64,000 nucleotides of DNA, taken from assembly GCA_001986395.2 (NCBI GenBank), contig MQVO02000031.1, positions 248,001 through 312,000 of the forward strand, in the 5' to 3' direction. Of this stretch, positions 36,361 to 49,368 are shown piece by piece; the first letter of the stretch is position 1; each line of letters starts with the position of its first letter. This DNA is from Irpex lacteus. Taxonomy: Eukaryota > Basidiomycota > Agaricomycetes > Polyporales > Irpicaceae. A model generated the notes under the pieces. That model worked only from the letters and a program-made list of their open reading frames with translations. It had not been told where the DNA came from and made no database searches. A program made the translations under genes and the position numbers.

Positions 36361-38844
36361 ACTGGTGGGCGGTGGTCGTGGTCGTTGTCTTCGATGTGAA
36401 AGCGCTGGAGGATTTCGACGCCCTTGGGCCCAGCGTCGAATCGAACGGAGCTGATTCTATCCATTGAGCCTCTAAGCGGATTAGAGTGACGGCATTGAGG
36501 GGAGATCGCCCGGGATCGACGCAACGACCAGTCAGCCACGCTGAGATGACAGCGCGCTACTGCTCAGAGTAGACAATGTGAGCGACAAGGCATCGGATAT
36601 ACGGAGGGATACTCACCTGTGCTCCCTCACCCATCGACTGCACATCTACCGTACCGTATCGAACTCGTTCCCCAGCCATAGTTCTGTCGAGCATCTTGAC
36701 TGCAGCACGAGGTCCCCAATGTCTACCGCCAAATATAGGTCTGAAATGGAGGATGCGTTCGCCGAACGGGTCATACAGGTTGTATGAGTGCGAGCAAGTA
36801 GTATGATATGAGGTGGTTGCATGCGGGTAGGAGGATCAGGGGGCGTTGAGTAAGGTACCCGCGACCGTAAAAACCACAGGTGGACGCAAGCAATCTACAA
36901 ATAGATGCTGCCTTGCGAAGATAAACGGGGCTCTCGTTCGTACGGCCACCTCGGTCACCGGTCCCTGGGATAGTGTCCTCCATCCATATCTTTCTCGTAG
37001 ACAGAAGCGACGGTCGTCCGTAGAGTAAAGCTTGATATATGCTTGCTACCTTGGTGGAAAACTACGAGTATTGGTCTGTAAGAGCTGACGTCTCACGCAC
37101 GGGATAACGAGAACAGATTTCTCGTGTACGATACCAAGTATCCGTTGTTGAGTGGTGAAAATGTCCCAATCGAGCAGTACGCTTCTTATCGGACTTTCGA
37201 CGCAGCGCGCGGGGTTGAGGATTACACGTTCAAAGCACGGCGAGGGAAGACCCTGATGAGAGCGACGTCGCGCTCACGCACGTCCAGAGCGATAAGAGTC
37301 GTGTTGGGGCTTGGAAATGAATTCGACGGTGCACGCCGCGAAGGCGGGGACCATGTTCTCTTGAGTGAACCGTGATCCACCTAGTCTGGGAGCGAAGGTT
37401 CAGCTCTGTTGCCCGTGAGCGGCGTTGCCATGAACGCACCTGCATACATACGTATCGACATCGTGGCACGCGTCGATCTCGTCGATTACACAGCAGTACT
37501 CTTGGGTTAACCGATGTCGATAATCTGTGGGGTTAAAGAGCGTTGCATAACCATAGTGCGATTGAGAATGATCATGGAGTACACGATGGCGTAAACGGAG
37601 ACTGGAAGGGCCCAACCGTACGGTGCATGTCGTCTAGCTTGCGCCGTACGGTGTGAAGCGAACAAGGAGGCTGGATCGATGGCGTGCGAGCTTGACTTTC
37701 CATTCCGCTGCGGTGGCTGGCCAATGACATGGCGTGGCGAAGACGAGAGGGAGATGTATAATATCCCTGAGGCAGAGGGGACCGCCGACTTGAAATGAAG
37801 AACGACCCCACTCTACGAGGACGATGAAACGACTCAAGGTCGCGACGAAGACATTTGAGTGACTTACGAAGGGGTATGGGGGGAGTCCCGTGTTCGACAT
37901 AGTGGGACTTGAGCCCGGCATTGAGGGGTGAAGGTGCGGCGATGCATCAACAATCTGCTGAGGCACTGACATCGTGGCTGCCGTCAACCAAGAGACAGCC
38001 ACGCCGAAGGATAGTGAACGAGAACGACCTGATTTGAAGGTAGTCACCGACTTTCCGGGGCCGCGTCTTGCATGGGGGATCCGTGTGCATGGCGAGTGTG
38101 CGATGACCTTGAAACACGGTTGCTGGGAAACGTACGTGGTCGGGTGTGAGTGCTTTTGCGTGAGCCTTGAAAGCGCGACATGGACGGAGCGACAGTGACG
38201 GTGAGACATGGTCAAGGACGTTGGACCTTCCTCGAGAGCAGACAGGAAAGGTGATGAGACGAGGTTGGAGGAAGTAGACAGTGAGCGACGGAGGGTATGG
38301 CAAGCCACGCTAGATACAGCTGATGTGCAGTGATACGGATAAGTAGGTGACTGATACTTTTACAGTACAGAGCATGAGCGACGAGATCTCGGATAGAGCG
38401 ACGAATACTCACATAGATTCCCTCACCCCATCGACTCCGTATCTATCAGACCGAACCATACAGCCAGCCATGGCTTTCGTCGAACATTCGAGTGCAGCGG
38501 GAGAGGTCGAGGCATGCCGCCCGGTGATGGTAAGACTGCAGTTACGCAGCGTAGGACTCCTCCAGGCTTGGGTAACACATTTTGTGGCTTGTAGAATGAC
38601 AAGAAGGTCATAGTATCCGGGAAGCCTTAGTGACGTATTTTCAAGGCGTTATGCATTATGAACGAGTAAATCGTACGGTGGGACGTCTCAGGCTATCAGA
38701 AGCTGGGGAAGGAGAGCTGCAGTAGAAGAGGAACGGTCAGTCCACAGTCGACACATTGGTGGCAAATGCACTCACTCTTCCTCATAGCAGATGCATAGCA
38801 GACTCGTTGATTCTGCGTATGTAGGTCGTAGTCGATGGAGGTCA
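36361..38844. other. Module Z and promoter-like element, unit 3
   Basis: Starts with GGGCGGTGGTCGTGGTCG. The adjacent stretch that carries TGACGTCA in unit 1 is deleted here: the sequence jumps from GTGAAAGCGCT to GGAGGATTTCGACG. Frames at 37634-38308 and 37124-37375 are not conserved in other units. No recognised gene. Confidence 0.3.
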
Positions 38845-40580
38845 TGGTGGTGGTCGATGAGAGAGTGCATCGGACTCCGGACCGAGCGTTCACTGGCACC
38901 CATCAGCGCCCTTCTCTGCTTACCACCATCGACCACTTTTGCTCACTACAGTCGACTGTACCTATAGTACTCCTGCGAGCTTCATTCTAGTGTTTGCTAT
39001 GGCCGAGTCCATCGAACGCAGAGCTATGCGTCTCCAACGCGCGTGAGCTGATGACGAGCTCGAGATCGACGTACGTCCATCTCATCCTCTGAGTGCGAAT
39101 TCATCGCAAGCACTAACATTGACCGAAGACCGTTATGCGCAGCTGGGCTGTTTCACTGAGAGGCGAACTCGTGAATACAGGATGTGTTCGTGCTCGTGGC
39201 CCATGCGCCAAGCCGAGAAAGCTCGAAAGCTTACACCCAACACTCTCTCGCCCGCCGCTCGTCTCATTCACCACACTCGCCACGACTTGGGCTCGTCCTC
39301 GTCTCCTCCAAGCACGTCGAAGCTACGACAGAAATTGAAAGCACACGATGTAGAGGGTGTGTACGAAAATGTATGGCGTACACCATCAAAGGGGTTGTCA
39401 CGGCACGTTCATCGAATTCATGGTCATTGACGTCAGCCCTGAGATTGTTGCCTATCTCTAGCCAGTAATCCTCGCAACCTGGCTGTCATAGTTCACCATC
39501 TGTGTTAAATTTTGACAACTACAAACGCAGCATGTTGCACGTACCTCAAACATCGTTGGCAGCTGTTTCGTGCGTTCCGTTAAGGTATGTTTTCAACTTT
39601 CAAGTAATCGTCACTCAACCCCGATAACGCGTAGGCCACCGTTATAAGTGATGAACGTTCACCGCGAGTTCTCGATGAAGACGACCACCGCGAAAGCGAG
39701 CTGAGACGTTGGGACCGCCGCGGAGGAGAGCTGACACCTCTGAGACTTAGAGGTCTCAGCTCGTGTGGGACGTTAGCGACGGGAAAAGCTAACATGACTG
39801 CGGGTACGTCGAACCATGCTCAGTGGCTGAGGCATTTAACGAAGACCTGACAACCGATGCTATCGACGCGCGGTCGCTGTACTATGTTCTCATAGGTCCG
39901 GACGCCGCAAACTCATATCTCTACGCGGGACACTGATAACAGGACGTCGCGAGCCTTATAAGGTGGCCTTGGTAAGTTTTTCATTCTGCTAACGTTCGAG
40001 CAAACCCAAATCCACGCATACCCCTACTGACTAACGTTTGTCCTCGTAAAGTGGTCCATTCAGGTTCTCGCGGTTCGCGTCGCACGTTCGAACTTCGACA
40101 GCGTGTACGCCGCTCGCTACACTTCCCCCAAGTCGAGTCGGGTTCATTGGCGTTGACGGTAATAACCAAGATATATGCGAGCGTACGGCTGTGGCCTGTC
40201 GCGCGGTTTCGAGTCCGTCGACTCGTCTTGGCGAGTGCCCAAATTGTCGAACGCGGCGACGCGTCTCGTCCCCTTCATCGTCGTTTTCTCAAAGCAACTG
40301 CAACACTGCGACAATCCCTAGGCGTTTCCACTGCCTAAATTTGAGGGTAGCCGGTAGGTGTGACGAGACAATGTCAATGTTTAAGATCAAGTAGGACGGG
40401 TGAGCTGCTCGCTCGCGCGGCGCATACATGTGTCGACTCAGACTCGGTAAGGTATCTCGCCACTAATACATATGTGCAGGTTCGGGCAGACTGTGACAGA
40501 CATGTAATCTGTGTAGCTCAGTTGCGTGAATGCATGAATAACTCTATAGATGATCTGCAGCCTCTCATCCAGTTGCATAC
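38845..40580. other. Right-end module W, unit 3
   Basis: Begins with CATGGTGGTGGTCGATGAG. It includes TGACGTCA at 39428-39435, the palindrome CTGAGACTTAGAGGTCTCAG at 39740-39759, and a plus-strand remnant FVLVKWSIQVLAVRVARS near 40,040. Frames are broken relative to units 1 and 4. Confidence 0.3.
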
Positions 40581-40720
40581 AAGTACAAAGGTAACACAGA
40601 ACATGGAATCAGATATCTGGTAACCTGTAAGCGAAGCAGTCTGCCTTTCAGAACACTTCCAGAACACTAGTCTTCACACTCATAATCTCTCTTCACAGAC
40701 TCCACTGCCGGCACCACTGC

Positions 40721-43700
40721 CTACTCCTCATCACTCCTGGCAACCTCCTTATCTGTGAGAGCACTTCCTGCCCCATTCTCTGTAGGAGACCTGTAAGTTG
40801 AATTTAGACTCAGATCAGTTTAGAAGACTTTTTAATAGATGAGTGGCTTACCCTTGACCAGATCCTGAGCTCTCTCCTGCTTGTGTGTTGTCATGAGGTG
40901 CCACATGACGCAATGTTTCAGGTGGATGACTTGCAGTGGCTTCAACCTCTTTCGCCTCTTCATTTGCAGTCTGCAAGGGATATCAGAAGGTGTGATTGGT
41001 ATGTTAATTTATCACATACATCTGAGATCTCATCTTGAGTATGAACGGGTGCACTGGTCAGTACATCAATGCTACCACTGACACTTGGCACCGCTCCATC
41101 ACTGCTCTGAGTGTGAACTGCTTCTTCTGCATCCTCAGTTGTATAGATATCCTGTGACAAATTAGTCAATCTGATAACGCTCTCAGGCAAATGAGTGCAA
41201 GTTATACCTCTATTCCGGTGACCCCTTCAAGTCCCACACTCTCGCCATCTCCAACTGCCAAGCCCACCAACCCTTCTCTGGTATCATAAATCTCCATAGT
41301 CTTGTCATTCGCAGAGTCCTCTTGATCCAAGCCACCAACTTCAGAGCCAGGTACCTCCCGGAGATCTGTCCTCTTGTTGACAGATTGGAGTTCAACTTCA
41401 AAGTTCTCTGCACCCTTGCTCTGTTGTCTTCTTTCCTCTAGTTCTCTGAGACGATACAACCTATCATCATATTGTCTGACAACAAGCTTGCCAAGAGTTT
41501 CCACAAGGTCATTTGGGAATATAGTGCTGCTAGATTGGAATTCCTTTAGCCACTCATCATAGTCCCAACGGGATACTCTTCCATGCCCATGTTCATAGGC
41601 CATGAGGTAAAGGCAAGCTTTGGCCAGCTCTGAAGCTCTACCAGTTTGTTCAATTTCTCCTCTGCTCTGTCGAGTTACTTTACTAGGAGACAATAACTTG
41701 ATGAGGGAGATGATAGGAAGGAATTGTTCCCTGCAGTTCTCTACTCCAGCTGTCTTTGCTTGAAGAAGAAGCAGAAGATAGATGATGTGGTAGCAGAGTT
41801 TGAGAGATTGAGTCAAATCTTGTGAGCATCTTGAGAGCTGATCTGTGATGACTGAGGATAGAAGTGCCAAGTCCCAGGAAACCAATGGTTCTGTGGGATA
41901 TAGATGAGAAATCTGTAAAGACAACTAGTAATCTCAGGAATACTTACGAGGAGGATGATAAGAAAGGTGGACCACACAGTCTATTATTCCCTGATCATAT
42001 TCTGCTTTCCAAGCACCATCTGCAGACATCCAACAAGTCATCACCATATTACCAACCAGCTTGCTTTTCATAGCAAAGGCAATCAGGTGCTGGAAGCCCT
42101 GCTTAGCATTTTCTAACCCATCTTTGGTTTGAGCTCGAATTAAACGTGAACTGCAGGCCAGAATATTGCTCAAATCCTTGTGTGAGTCTTTATCTTGAAG
42201 GTCGAGATGTTCAGGTGCAGCTGTGAATACTGTGCATAAATATTGCACACATGCATCTTGAAACCCTAGTGTTGCATCTTCAGGCCAGACCCATGAGTTC
42301 CAGTCAAATTCTTCATCACGGCTTTGCCGAAGACTAGCAAGATCTGACTGGATCTTTTCAAAGAAGGAAGTGCCTTTAGACAAAGTGGATTTTGGCTTTG
42401 TGAGCTTCCACATTCTGGTTAAAGCAGTAAGCAATTTGTCTCCATTTTCCCAAATATTCTTCTTGCCCTTGGAAGTTGTAATGAATAGAACATTTCTAAT
42501 CAGGCCATCATGCACTTGTGTATCAGAATAGTTTCTGATAGCTGATAGAATGCCTATAGAGAGCTCAGGCTCATTACTGGTAGTGAAGATTGACAGTACA
42601 AGTATCCATCCATAAACCGAAGCAAATGCCCACTGGTCCTCCCGCCACCTTCTAGAAAAATGAGGTGTGGAGTAGGAGGATGTAATTTCACTGATATGAT
42701 CCAAAATAATGTTGGACACAGCAGTCCGTGCCTGAGGCCTCAAAGAGCCTAGTGGAGCAAAGCCATCAAATGGCCACTCTGGCAGAACACGCTCAGTTTC
42801 AGGAAGAGTTGGTAGCCGGTGGGAAAATATTTCAAAGATGAAGTCCAGAATCTCCCTGTACTCAGGTTTGGGGTGGATATACAGTAGGGCCTCTCGGAAG
42901 GTTGTCTCCAGCATGTCATCATTGGCTTGGATGGCATCAACAGATTTGAGGATCTCAACATCTGATGAGACTTCCTTGACCACCTCCTCCTCTTTGGGAA
43001 TTCTCTGCAATATCACAACCAAACCAACACAGTACTTGATGTAGCACAGATACCATACTTGTCGGGAGAACAGTGGTGATATGATGCACCACCAGTTTCT
43101 CCACCGACAGGGAATACTACACAGTATAGTCACCAGAGCATGGTGAACAGTTGTGCAGAGAGTAGCCACCACATATCTAGGTGTCTGCTTGATTGCCCTT
43201 GATATGCCCAGGAAAGGTTCAAACCTTTGCACCAGATATGGAAGGTTACTTGCATTCCAATGAGCACCACCAACTGAACAGTAGTAGCTCTCATAGAATG
43301 ACACATCATGATATGGAAACAGCTGAATCAGTTTATCAGCCAGCTCAGACAGTCTATGATGAAGATGTGCTATAGCTGTCTTGAGAAGAGTGGTACGGTA
43401 GGGGCATTGAGGACGGAATATGGGAAGAGCAGTGGCACCAAAGAAGAACATTGCCCAGCCAATCACAAGCGGGAGAGTGGTATACCCCACGCTCTCATGG
43501 ACAGAGGATGTAAAGTAGCAGAGGCCAACAAAGAAGAGCCCAAGTGAGAGCTGGAGTAGGAGGGGGAGGCATGCCACAATTTCATAAACCATCCAAGCTC
43601 GGAGCTGAGGCTCACGGAAGTGGCGGATGCGGAGACGGGCCTGAGGGGAAGGTATCTCAACTGCAAGGAATTCACGCAACCACTGCTTAACCAGCATACC

Positions 43701-44182
43701 AAAGGAGGCAGTCATTAGGCTCAGGATGAGGCTGGAGAACCAGAGGACATTCACTCTGATATCCTCAGGAGAAGCTTGGAAGGGAGGAGGCATGGGAGGG
43801 GATATGGAGGTAGCAATCAGCTTGCCATCAGTGAAGTTGTAGCTCATGGTTTGGTTACCAATGCGTTCAAGCTGATAGGCCATCATGGCAGTAGGAGATG
43901 GTTGGAGGTTGGGATAGGCAGCAAGCAGGAAAGCAGATAACACTGCGGAGAACAGACCAGCCTGGAGGCACAAGAGGTCAGTGAAAAGAATGTGGTGCAA
44001 AGTGGAGAGGTACTCACAAAGACCAGGAGTGTATCCACATCTTCCTTGCAGCTTTGCACCTTTTCTTCATCAAACTCGCGGACATCCTTTGACATGGCAG
44101 CCCATCCGGTGGACTGGCCTGGGTAGGACGTGACCCTCACATCACGGACAGCCTCCGTGCCGGGAGGGATCTGGTCGGACAT
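40721..44182 (-). CDS. DUF6535 membrane protein, unit 4 (complete, 6 exons)
   Basis: Exons on the minus strand: 44018-44182, 41948-43961, 41208-41890, 41020-41151, 40852-40970 and 40721-40790, summing to 1060 codons plus TAG with GT-AG introns. The start MSDQIPPGTEAV is one residue shorter than in the other units. The DUF6535 four-helix domain is conserved. The central segment is unique (HDVSFYESYYCSVGGAHWN, then CRWRNWWCIISPLF) before RIPKEEEVVKEV. Downstream sequence is the most diverged of the set (for example YSTPHFSRRWREDQWAFAS). Acidic C-terminal exons. Function unknown. Confidence 0.91.
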
Positions 44183-44480
44183 CCTCGGCTCTCAAGAACA
44201 CACAGTCGGCTCAGTGCGTAGAATTGGCTCAGGTGTACACGGTCGGCTCAGCAGCACGTAGTCGGCTCACAAGATGCACACTCGGCTCAGGTGCAAGTCG
44301 GCTCGAAGGCGCACAATCAGCTCAGTGTGCGAAGTCGGCTCTGGAAAAGGAATCCAAGTGTCGGCGCAAAGGGGAAGACTCCGTATATCAGCTCTACGTC
44401 CAAGGTCCACGGCGTCGGCTCTGATAGTCCACAGAATAGTCCAATAAGTCGGCTCTACGGCGAGGAATACGACCTTCGGC
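44183..44480 (-). repeat. TCGGCTCA octamer array 5' of DUF6535 gene, unit 4
   Basis: About 14 octamers, more degenerate than in other units (TTGGCTCA, ATCAGCTCA variants), starting at the start codon. Confidence 0.8.
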
Positions 44481-44511
44481 TCTGGTAGGTACGAGGGGAC
44501 TCTGCTCAAAA

Positions 44512-44537
44512 GGGAAAAAGGGGGAAGGGGGAAGGGG
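44512..44537 (+). other. Potential G-quadruplex tract, unit 4 leader
   Basis: Plus strand has four G-runs (GGG, GGGGG, GGGGG, GGGG) separated by A5, A2 and A2. It replaces the AGGGGAAGGAATAGCGC sequence of the other units. The gene's transcript would carry the C-rich strand, so any quadruplex would form in the template DNA. Confidence 0.5.
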
Positions 44538-44609
44538 AAAGGAATGTCACTCGTTCACACAACTGAGACTGTAAAGAGCGTCGTCAGACTTCGTTGCACG
44601 CCCATCATT

Positions 44610-44880
44610 AGCCCAGGGCACTCACCCGTCACGAAGCGCAAACGATGTTCGACGTCGCGCGAAGACCAACGACGTCGTAGAGAACTAACTCTCGAAACGT
44701 TACGACGGCGCGCGAAGAGGTGATTTCGGTGTGTATAGCTTGCTGGTGAATGCGATAGTGCGATGGGTTGCTTGTCGAGCTGGGGATGGTGGTGGTTGCG
44801 GATGAAGAGACGTGGGCGACGACTGCCACACTTACGCCGCATGTCTGATCTGCATTTCCAAGTTTTAGCGCCCGCATGCC
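44610..44880 (-). promoter_or_regulatory. DUF6535 leader/promoter block, unit 4
   Basis: Diverged version: CACTCACCCGTCACG donor-like site near 44,620 and GGTGGTGGTTGCGG core near 44,786. Confidence 0.4.
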
Positions 44881-47230
44881 GTGACACCGTTTGACCAGAG
44901 GACGGTGTCCGCGTAGAAATCGTCAGTATGATTACTCTTTGGGCAGAGCAGTAGATTGCGTATAGTACTTTTACTAGTGTGAGCACGTTGTCTTGAGGAA
45001 ATTCAGCTTCCCGAGACTTAATGGGGCTCCGCGCGAATCGTCGTCCGATTTCAATGGACCCGTCGCAACGGATTGTCGCGCTCTCAAAAGCAACGGACCG
45101 CCGACAATGGCACAGAGCCGTATTCTCTCGTTTGTGCTCCCACCCACAAGATCTACGCCATCAAAGAAAGTCAAATTCAGTCTACACAGCCAGCGTAGAC
45201 TACGAGCAAGAGTCCATCGTTGATATGGAGAGAACCGGACGAAGAACCAGCTTGCAAACTCTATGACCATAGTACGTCGTTCCGTGTTGAATGCGAACCG
45301 AGAGTGCCTGCTTCCTAGAAAATCCGCTCCTCAATGACCTTTTCGTATGGCGAAGGCGTAGGCTCGGGTATGGGTTCGCTCTGGCGATCCGAAGGAAAGA
45401 AGGTGCGTCGAGATAGAACAAGACGACGGCACGCAGATCAAGCAGAGGAGGTAGAGGGCAGACAAGGGTGAGGCACCGTCATTGAAGTTCGAACCGAAGT
45501 CTAGCACGAAGATAGTTTGGGAAGCTGCGAAAGATCGCATGTACAAGTAAAGGCGGCATCCAGTTGATTAGTCGTCCTAGAAGAGGGGACTGTTGGCTAA
45601 TGGTGCTTTGTGGGCCATAGGCGAGAGCGGGCTGCTAAAGGGTTGTGGTGGTTGGGAGGAGCATCCTATAGTAGCGCATAGCGAATGGCACCTCCAGCGA
45701 GAACACAGGATAACCATGGAGCGATTTGGAAATCGCAGGTTGCGTGTTGCGGTCAAGCCCGTGGCGGCGTCGTCGCTCACAAGACCCGTCAGTCTTCTGT
45801 GGTAGTTGCCGTTCCTATCTTCGCGGGAGTCGAACAGGACCTAGTGAAATGAGCGCACGCGTTGCGGAGTATATGCAACTGGACTCACAGAGATCAGTAC
45901 CTAATGCCTTCGTCCAACATCGCGTCCACACCCACTGCTTCCTGAGCGCTCGATGTTGTCACGGATAGTAGCGATCCAGGAATATCGTCGTCGACCAAGT
46001 TCATCCGTAGCTGGTCGGTGCGATCATTTCCATCGGTTATATGCGGCTAACGATGAGTGGGAGGGGGAGAGTGTAGGTCATCGTGCCCACAGAATTGCCG
46101 AATTGAGTGCAGTGAACTGGGAGACTGGCTTGAAGAGACTCCGAATTGCTACCACGCTAAGCCATCTGTGAAGGTAGTATCGTAACAAGGGGCATCTTGG
46201 GGTTACGCAGCGTGAGTGGGAAACAATATCTTACGGGCGGATGAGCGACTTACCCGATAGTTAACTACCCTCCATAGCGATGCTTGACTGCCAGCAAACT
46301 CGATTACGCGCCCCACCAATCCATCACAGTCTCGCCAGACCGCTGTCTTGAGAAGCGTCTGTGATGATGAACAATTGTGCCGTATGGCCACGCAGTCCCT
46401 GGTAGTGGATGAGAGCCTTCGAGTGTGCGTGTGGGGACGTGTTGAGAGCGAGAGCGAGAGTGCTTCGAGTTGAAGGGGATTTGGAGTCTGGCAAGGCGAG
46501 GGCATAGGCTTCCGTGGTACTCGGTCATTGAGATGAAAGACGCATTGGGCGTGTCGAACAATCACTTGAGGTGACGATGCGGTTGGCCTCGACGGGGATG
46601 ACGGAGGGATTGATAGCATCGTTGGTCGTTGGTGGAATACGAGGAATTGAGGAACAGTGTGAGCAGTGTGACGTGTGTCAAAGGGAGAGCGAATATTGCT
46701 CTGCGTTGATGAGTGTGCTCCGAGGAAATCGATGTGAACATCCGAGCAATGATGGAGTCAATACGCTACTCACCTGTGTCCTACGGCATCAGAACATCTA
46801 ATTCACCGCGCATACCCAAAGTGAAAAGTCGCTATCCCCGGAATCCGCTATCGTCTACGATAAACAGACTGGGCAGTCTACTTGCGAAACATCGTTAGAG
46901 ACTCGTCAATCGGCAGGGCTGCAAAACCAGTATCGAGGAAACAACTCACGAGTCAATCAATGGCCGATTTCAGATGGTATGAAGTAATCGCAAGTCCTCT
47001 GCGTTCAGGCGTATAGATTCGAAGGGCGACGACGATAGCATGGAGTGGTTGTAGAGGAGTCGCGATCGGTGAGCAGGTGAACATTGAACGGGACATGCGT
47101 TCGTTCGTGCGCGGGGCTACCTTGCGCGATCTACGTCCATTTAGCTAGAGTCAGTGATACGAGGCGATCCGCCGTCAATGAATGTGACCATAGGGCAAAG
47201 CTAAGGAGACCAGAAGACACCATGGATGAT
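44881..47230. other. Module X, unit 4 (unrecognised, most diverged)
   Basis: Shares only scattered blocks with the other units, for example CTCACAGAGATCAGTACC near 45,890, which corresponds to module Y pieces at 5,430 and 35,690, and a TM-like frame near 45,470. The order suggests rearrangement between X and Y modules. No supported gene. Confidence 0.3.
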
Positions 47231-47296
47231 GGTCGTGGTGGTTGCGGTGTGGGATGCGACCGAGCAGAGAGCGCTCATAGCAGGACGATGACGTCG
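47231..47296 (-). promoter_or_regulatory. GGTGGTTGCGG core plus CRE-like site, unit 4
   Basis: CGTGGTGGTTGCGGTGTGG, GAGCGCTCATAG, then TGACGTCG at 47289-47296, one mismatch from the palindrome. Confidence 0.35.
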
Positions 47297-49022
47297 AATC
47301 TCGCGTCTTGACTCTCGACGCTCGATGCTCGATGCGTTCGAAGATGCTGATTGTATGCCTTAAGTATTTAATTGCAGACTACCGTACCGATCGAGTTTAT
47401 TGCTTATTTACCATGCAGCGAGTTTCGGGGATTGTCGTAGTGGACAACAACAATGTTTGCGTCTCTAAACGCTATTGTAAGTATCATGTACTAAGTAGTA
47501 GAGACCGACATGGACTGGTAGCATCATCTAATGCGACTTAAATCATAGGATAATGAATTCCCATCGTCTATCGTCCTGCGACGTAGTATGAGCTCGCACA
47601 GCGATGTCCATGCATCTATCCTGTCCGGACTGCGCCGAATAACTCCTTCGGTGTATTATCTTATCTGCTTGGGAACAACGGTCATTACACCGCGCCGGAT
47701 CCACACAAAGCGATAACAGGCTGTACGATAAGAAGATTCAGTGACTCGACGGATTGCGTCACGACGCCAGACAGCGTGACCATAGGCGGGTTGCCCGAGG
47801 GTTGGTAGGAGGGCGATAGGCGTAGATGAGACAGAGAGCCACGATTAGAGGCTGCCTCTGTGGGGGGCTCGCGTTTGTACGTCCTTTGACTATATGGTGT
47901 TCTGATATGGTGCCTTCCGCGCGAATCTTTCTCGTAAGCGGAGCGATGTTCGTTCGTAGAGTAGAGGTTGAGATTTATTGGCTTGCTACCTGTGAATTGA
48001 AGTACGTGTGAGGGAACTAGACCTATTTGCGAGATAACGTCGTACTCACGGATCGCAGACACAACTCACTCGTGTCCGAAGCTAACCTGAAGTGTCCGCT
48101 ACTGTCCAGTGAGGACGCCCCCATCGAACAGTACGCTGCTTCTCGTTTGCGAGAGCCGTGAAGGTCGTAGTGGCCGTTCTGGTGATGCAGGATCATGATT
48201 GCCGCCCCCGACCGACGTGAACCATTATGTAGAGTATGGCCACCTCAAGGTATTACGGATATACATATATACCTCGGACACCCGTGTCGATCTCATCGCA
48301 TACACCTTAGACCGACCCCCGTCATGATTATCCGTCAGGACATAAAGGTCTGTATTGTTGCGGTGTGATCGAGAAGGGGCATTGAGTCTGCTAGGTCGTG
48401 TGCCAGTGAGGGATTTAACAAAACGAAGAATATTGAGTGACTTACCCGGATATCATCTGCGTCGTCCGTCCAACAAAACACGGCCATCATCACCTAACTC
48501 AGAGTTTTCGACGCATCTGAGCCAAGTGTTGCGTTGAACGAGACCGATTCTATCCACTGAGCCTCAAAGTGAGCTATAGTGACGGCGTTGAGGGGAGATT
48601 GTCCCAGGTCAATGCAACGACTGGACCGTCATATTGAGGTTTGAGTCCAGGCGAATGGCAGTGATACCTTGTAAGATAAAATCATGAGCGAGAAGGTCTC
48701 AGATAGAGCGAGACGCACTCACCTGCGTTCCCTCATTCTAGCAACTGTGCATCCGCCGTACCGTATCGAAACACGCACCCAGCCAAAGGTTCCGTAGAGT
48801 ATATTGAATGCAGCACTAATTCGCCCGAGGTCTCCTGACAAATACAGGTTTAAAATTGAGGACGAGTCGTCGGACGTGTGATAGATCTTGCGTGATGGCG
48901 AGCAGGTGGCGTGAAATGAGGTGGTTATGTGGGGGTGAGAGGACCGAATGGAGGGCAGCTGGTGTTGCGTACGGTCCGACCGATGTGATTTTGGTGGACA
49001 AGGGAGCGATCCGAAAATAGAT

Positions 49023-49095
49023 GCAGCCTCGCGAAGTAGAACGAGGGTTTTCGTGTAGCTGCAGCCTCGCAAAGTAGAACGAGAGTTTTCGTCCG
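49023..49095. repeat. 38-bp tandem duplication
   Basis: GCAGCCTCGCGAAGTAGAAC... at 49023-49057 is repeated at 49061-49095 with few changes. Units 3 and 5 have a single copy in the same position. Confidence 0.75.
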
Positions 49096-49240
49096 TACTG
49101 CTCTCGGCTCCCGCCAGTGAAATAGTAGCTTCCGCCCGTATCGCTCTCGTAAGTAAAGCGACGCTCGTCCGTGGGGTAAAGCTTTGCTGGCTTACTACCT
49201 GGAAGATGAGCTACGCGTGAGCAATCCACATCTGTTTAAT

Positions 49241-49368
49241 ATTTAACGTCATACTCACGGGATCGCAGGAACGAATCTGCTGTAATAAATCTCACTGTTG
49301 AGCAGTGAAACCGCCCTCATTGAACGGTATTCTCCTTCCTAGGCTTTCGACACGGCGAGCATAGTGAG
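49241..49368. repeat. 128-bp block identical to 7525-7652
   Basis: Unit 4 member of the pair described at 7525-7652. Identity stops abruptly after CATAGTGAG (AGCACGCT versus CGTACGAT). Confidence 0.85.

Noticed and set aside
37634..38308. 224-residue minus-strand frame as a gene
   Set aside because: No recognisable domain, not maintained in the homologous module of other units, and composition like neighbouring non-coding frames.
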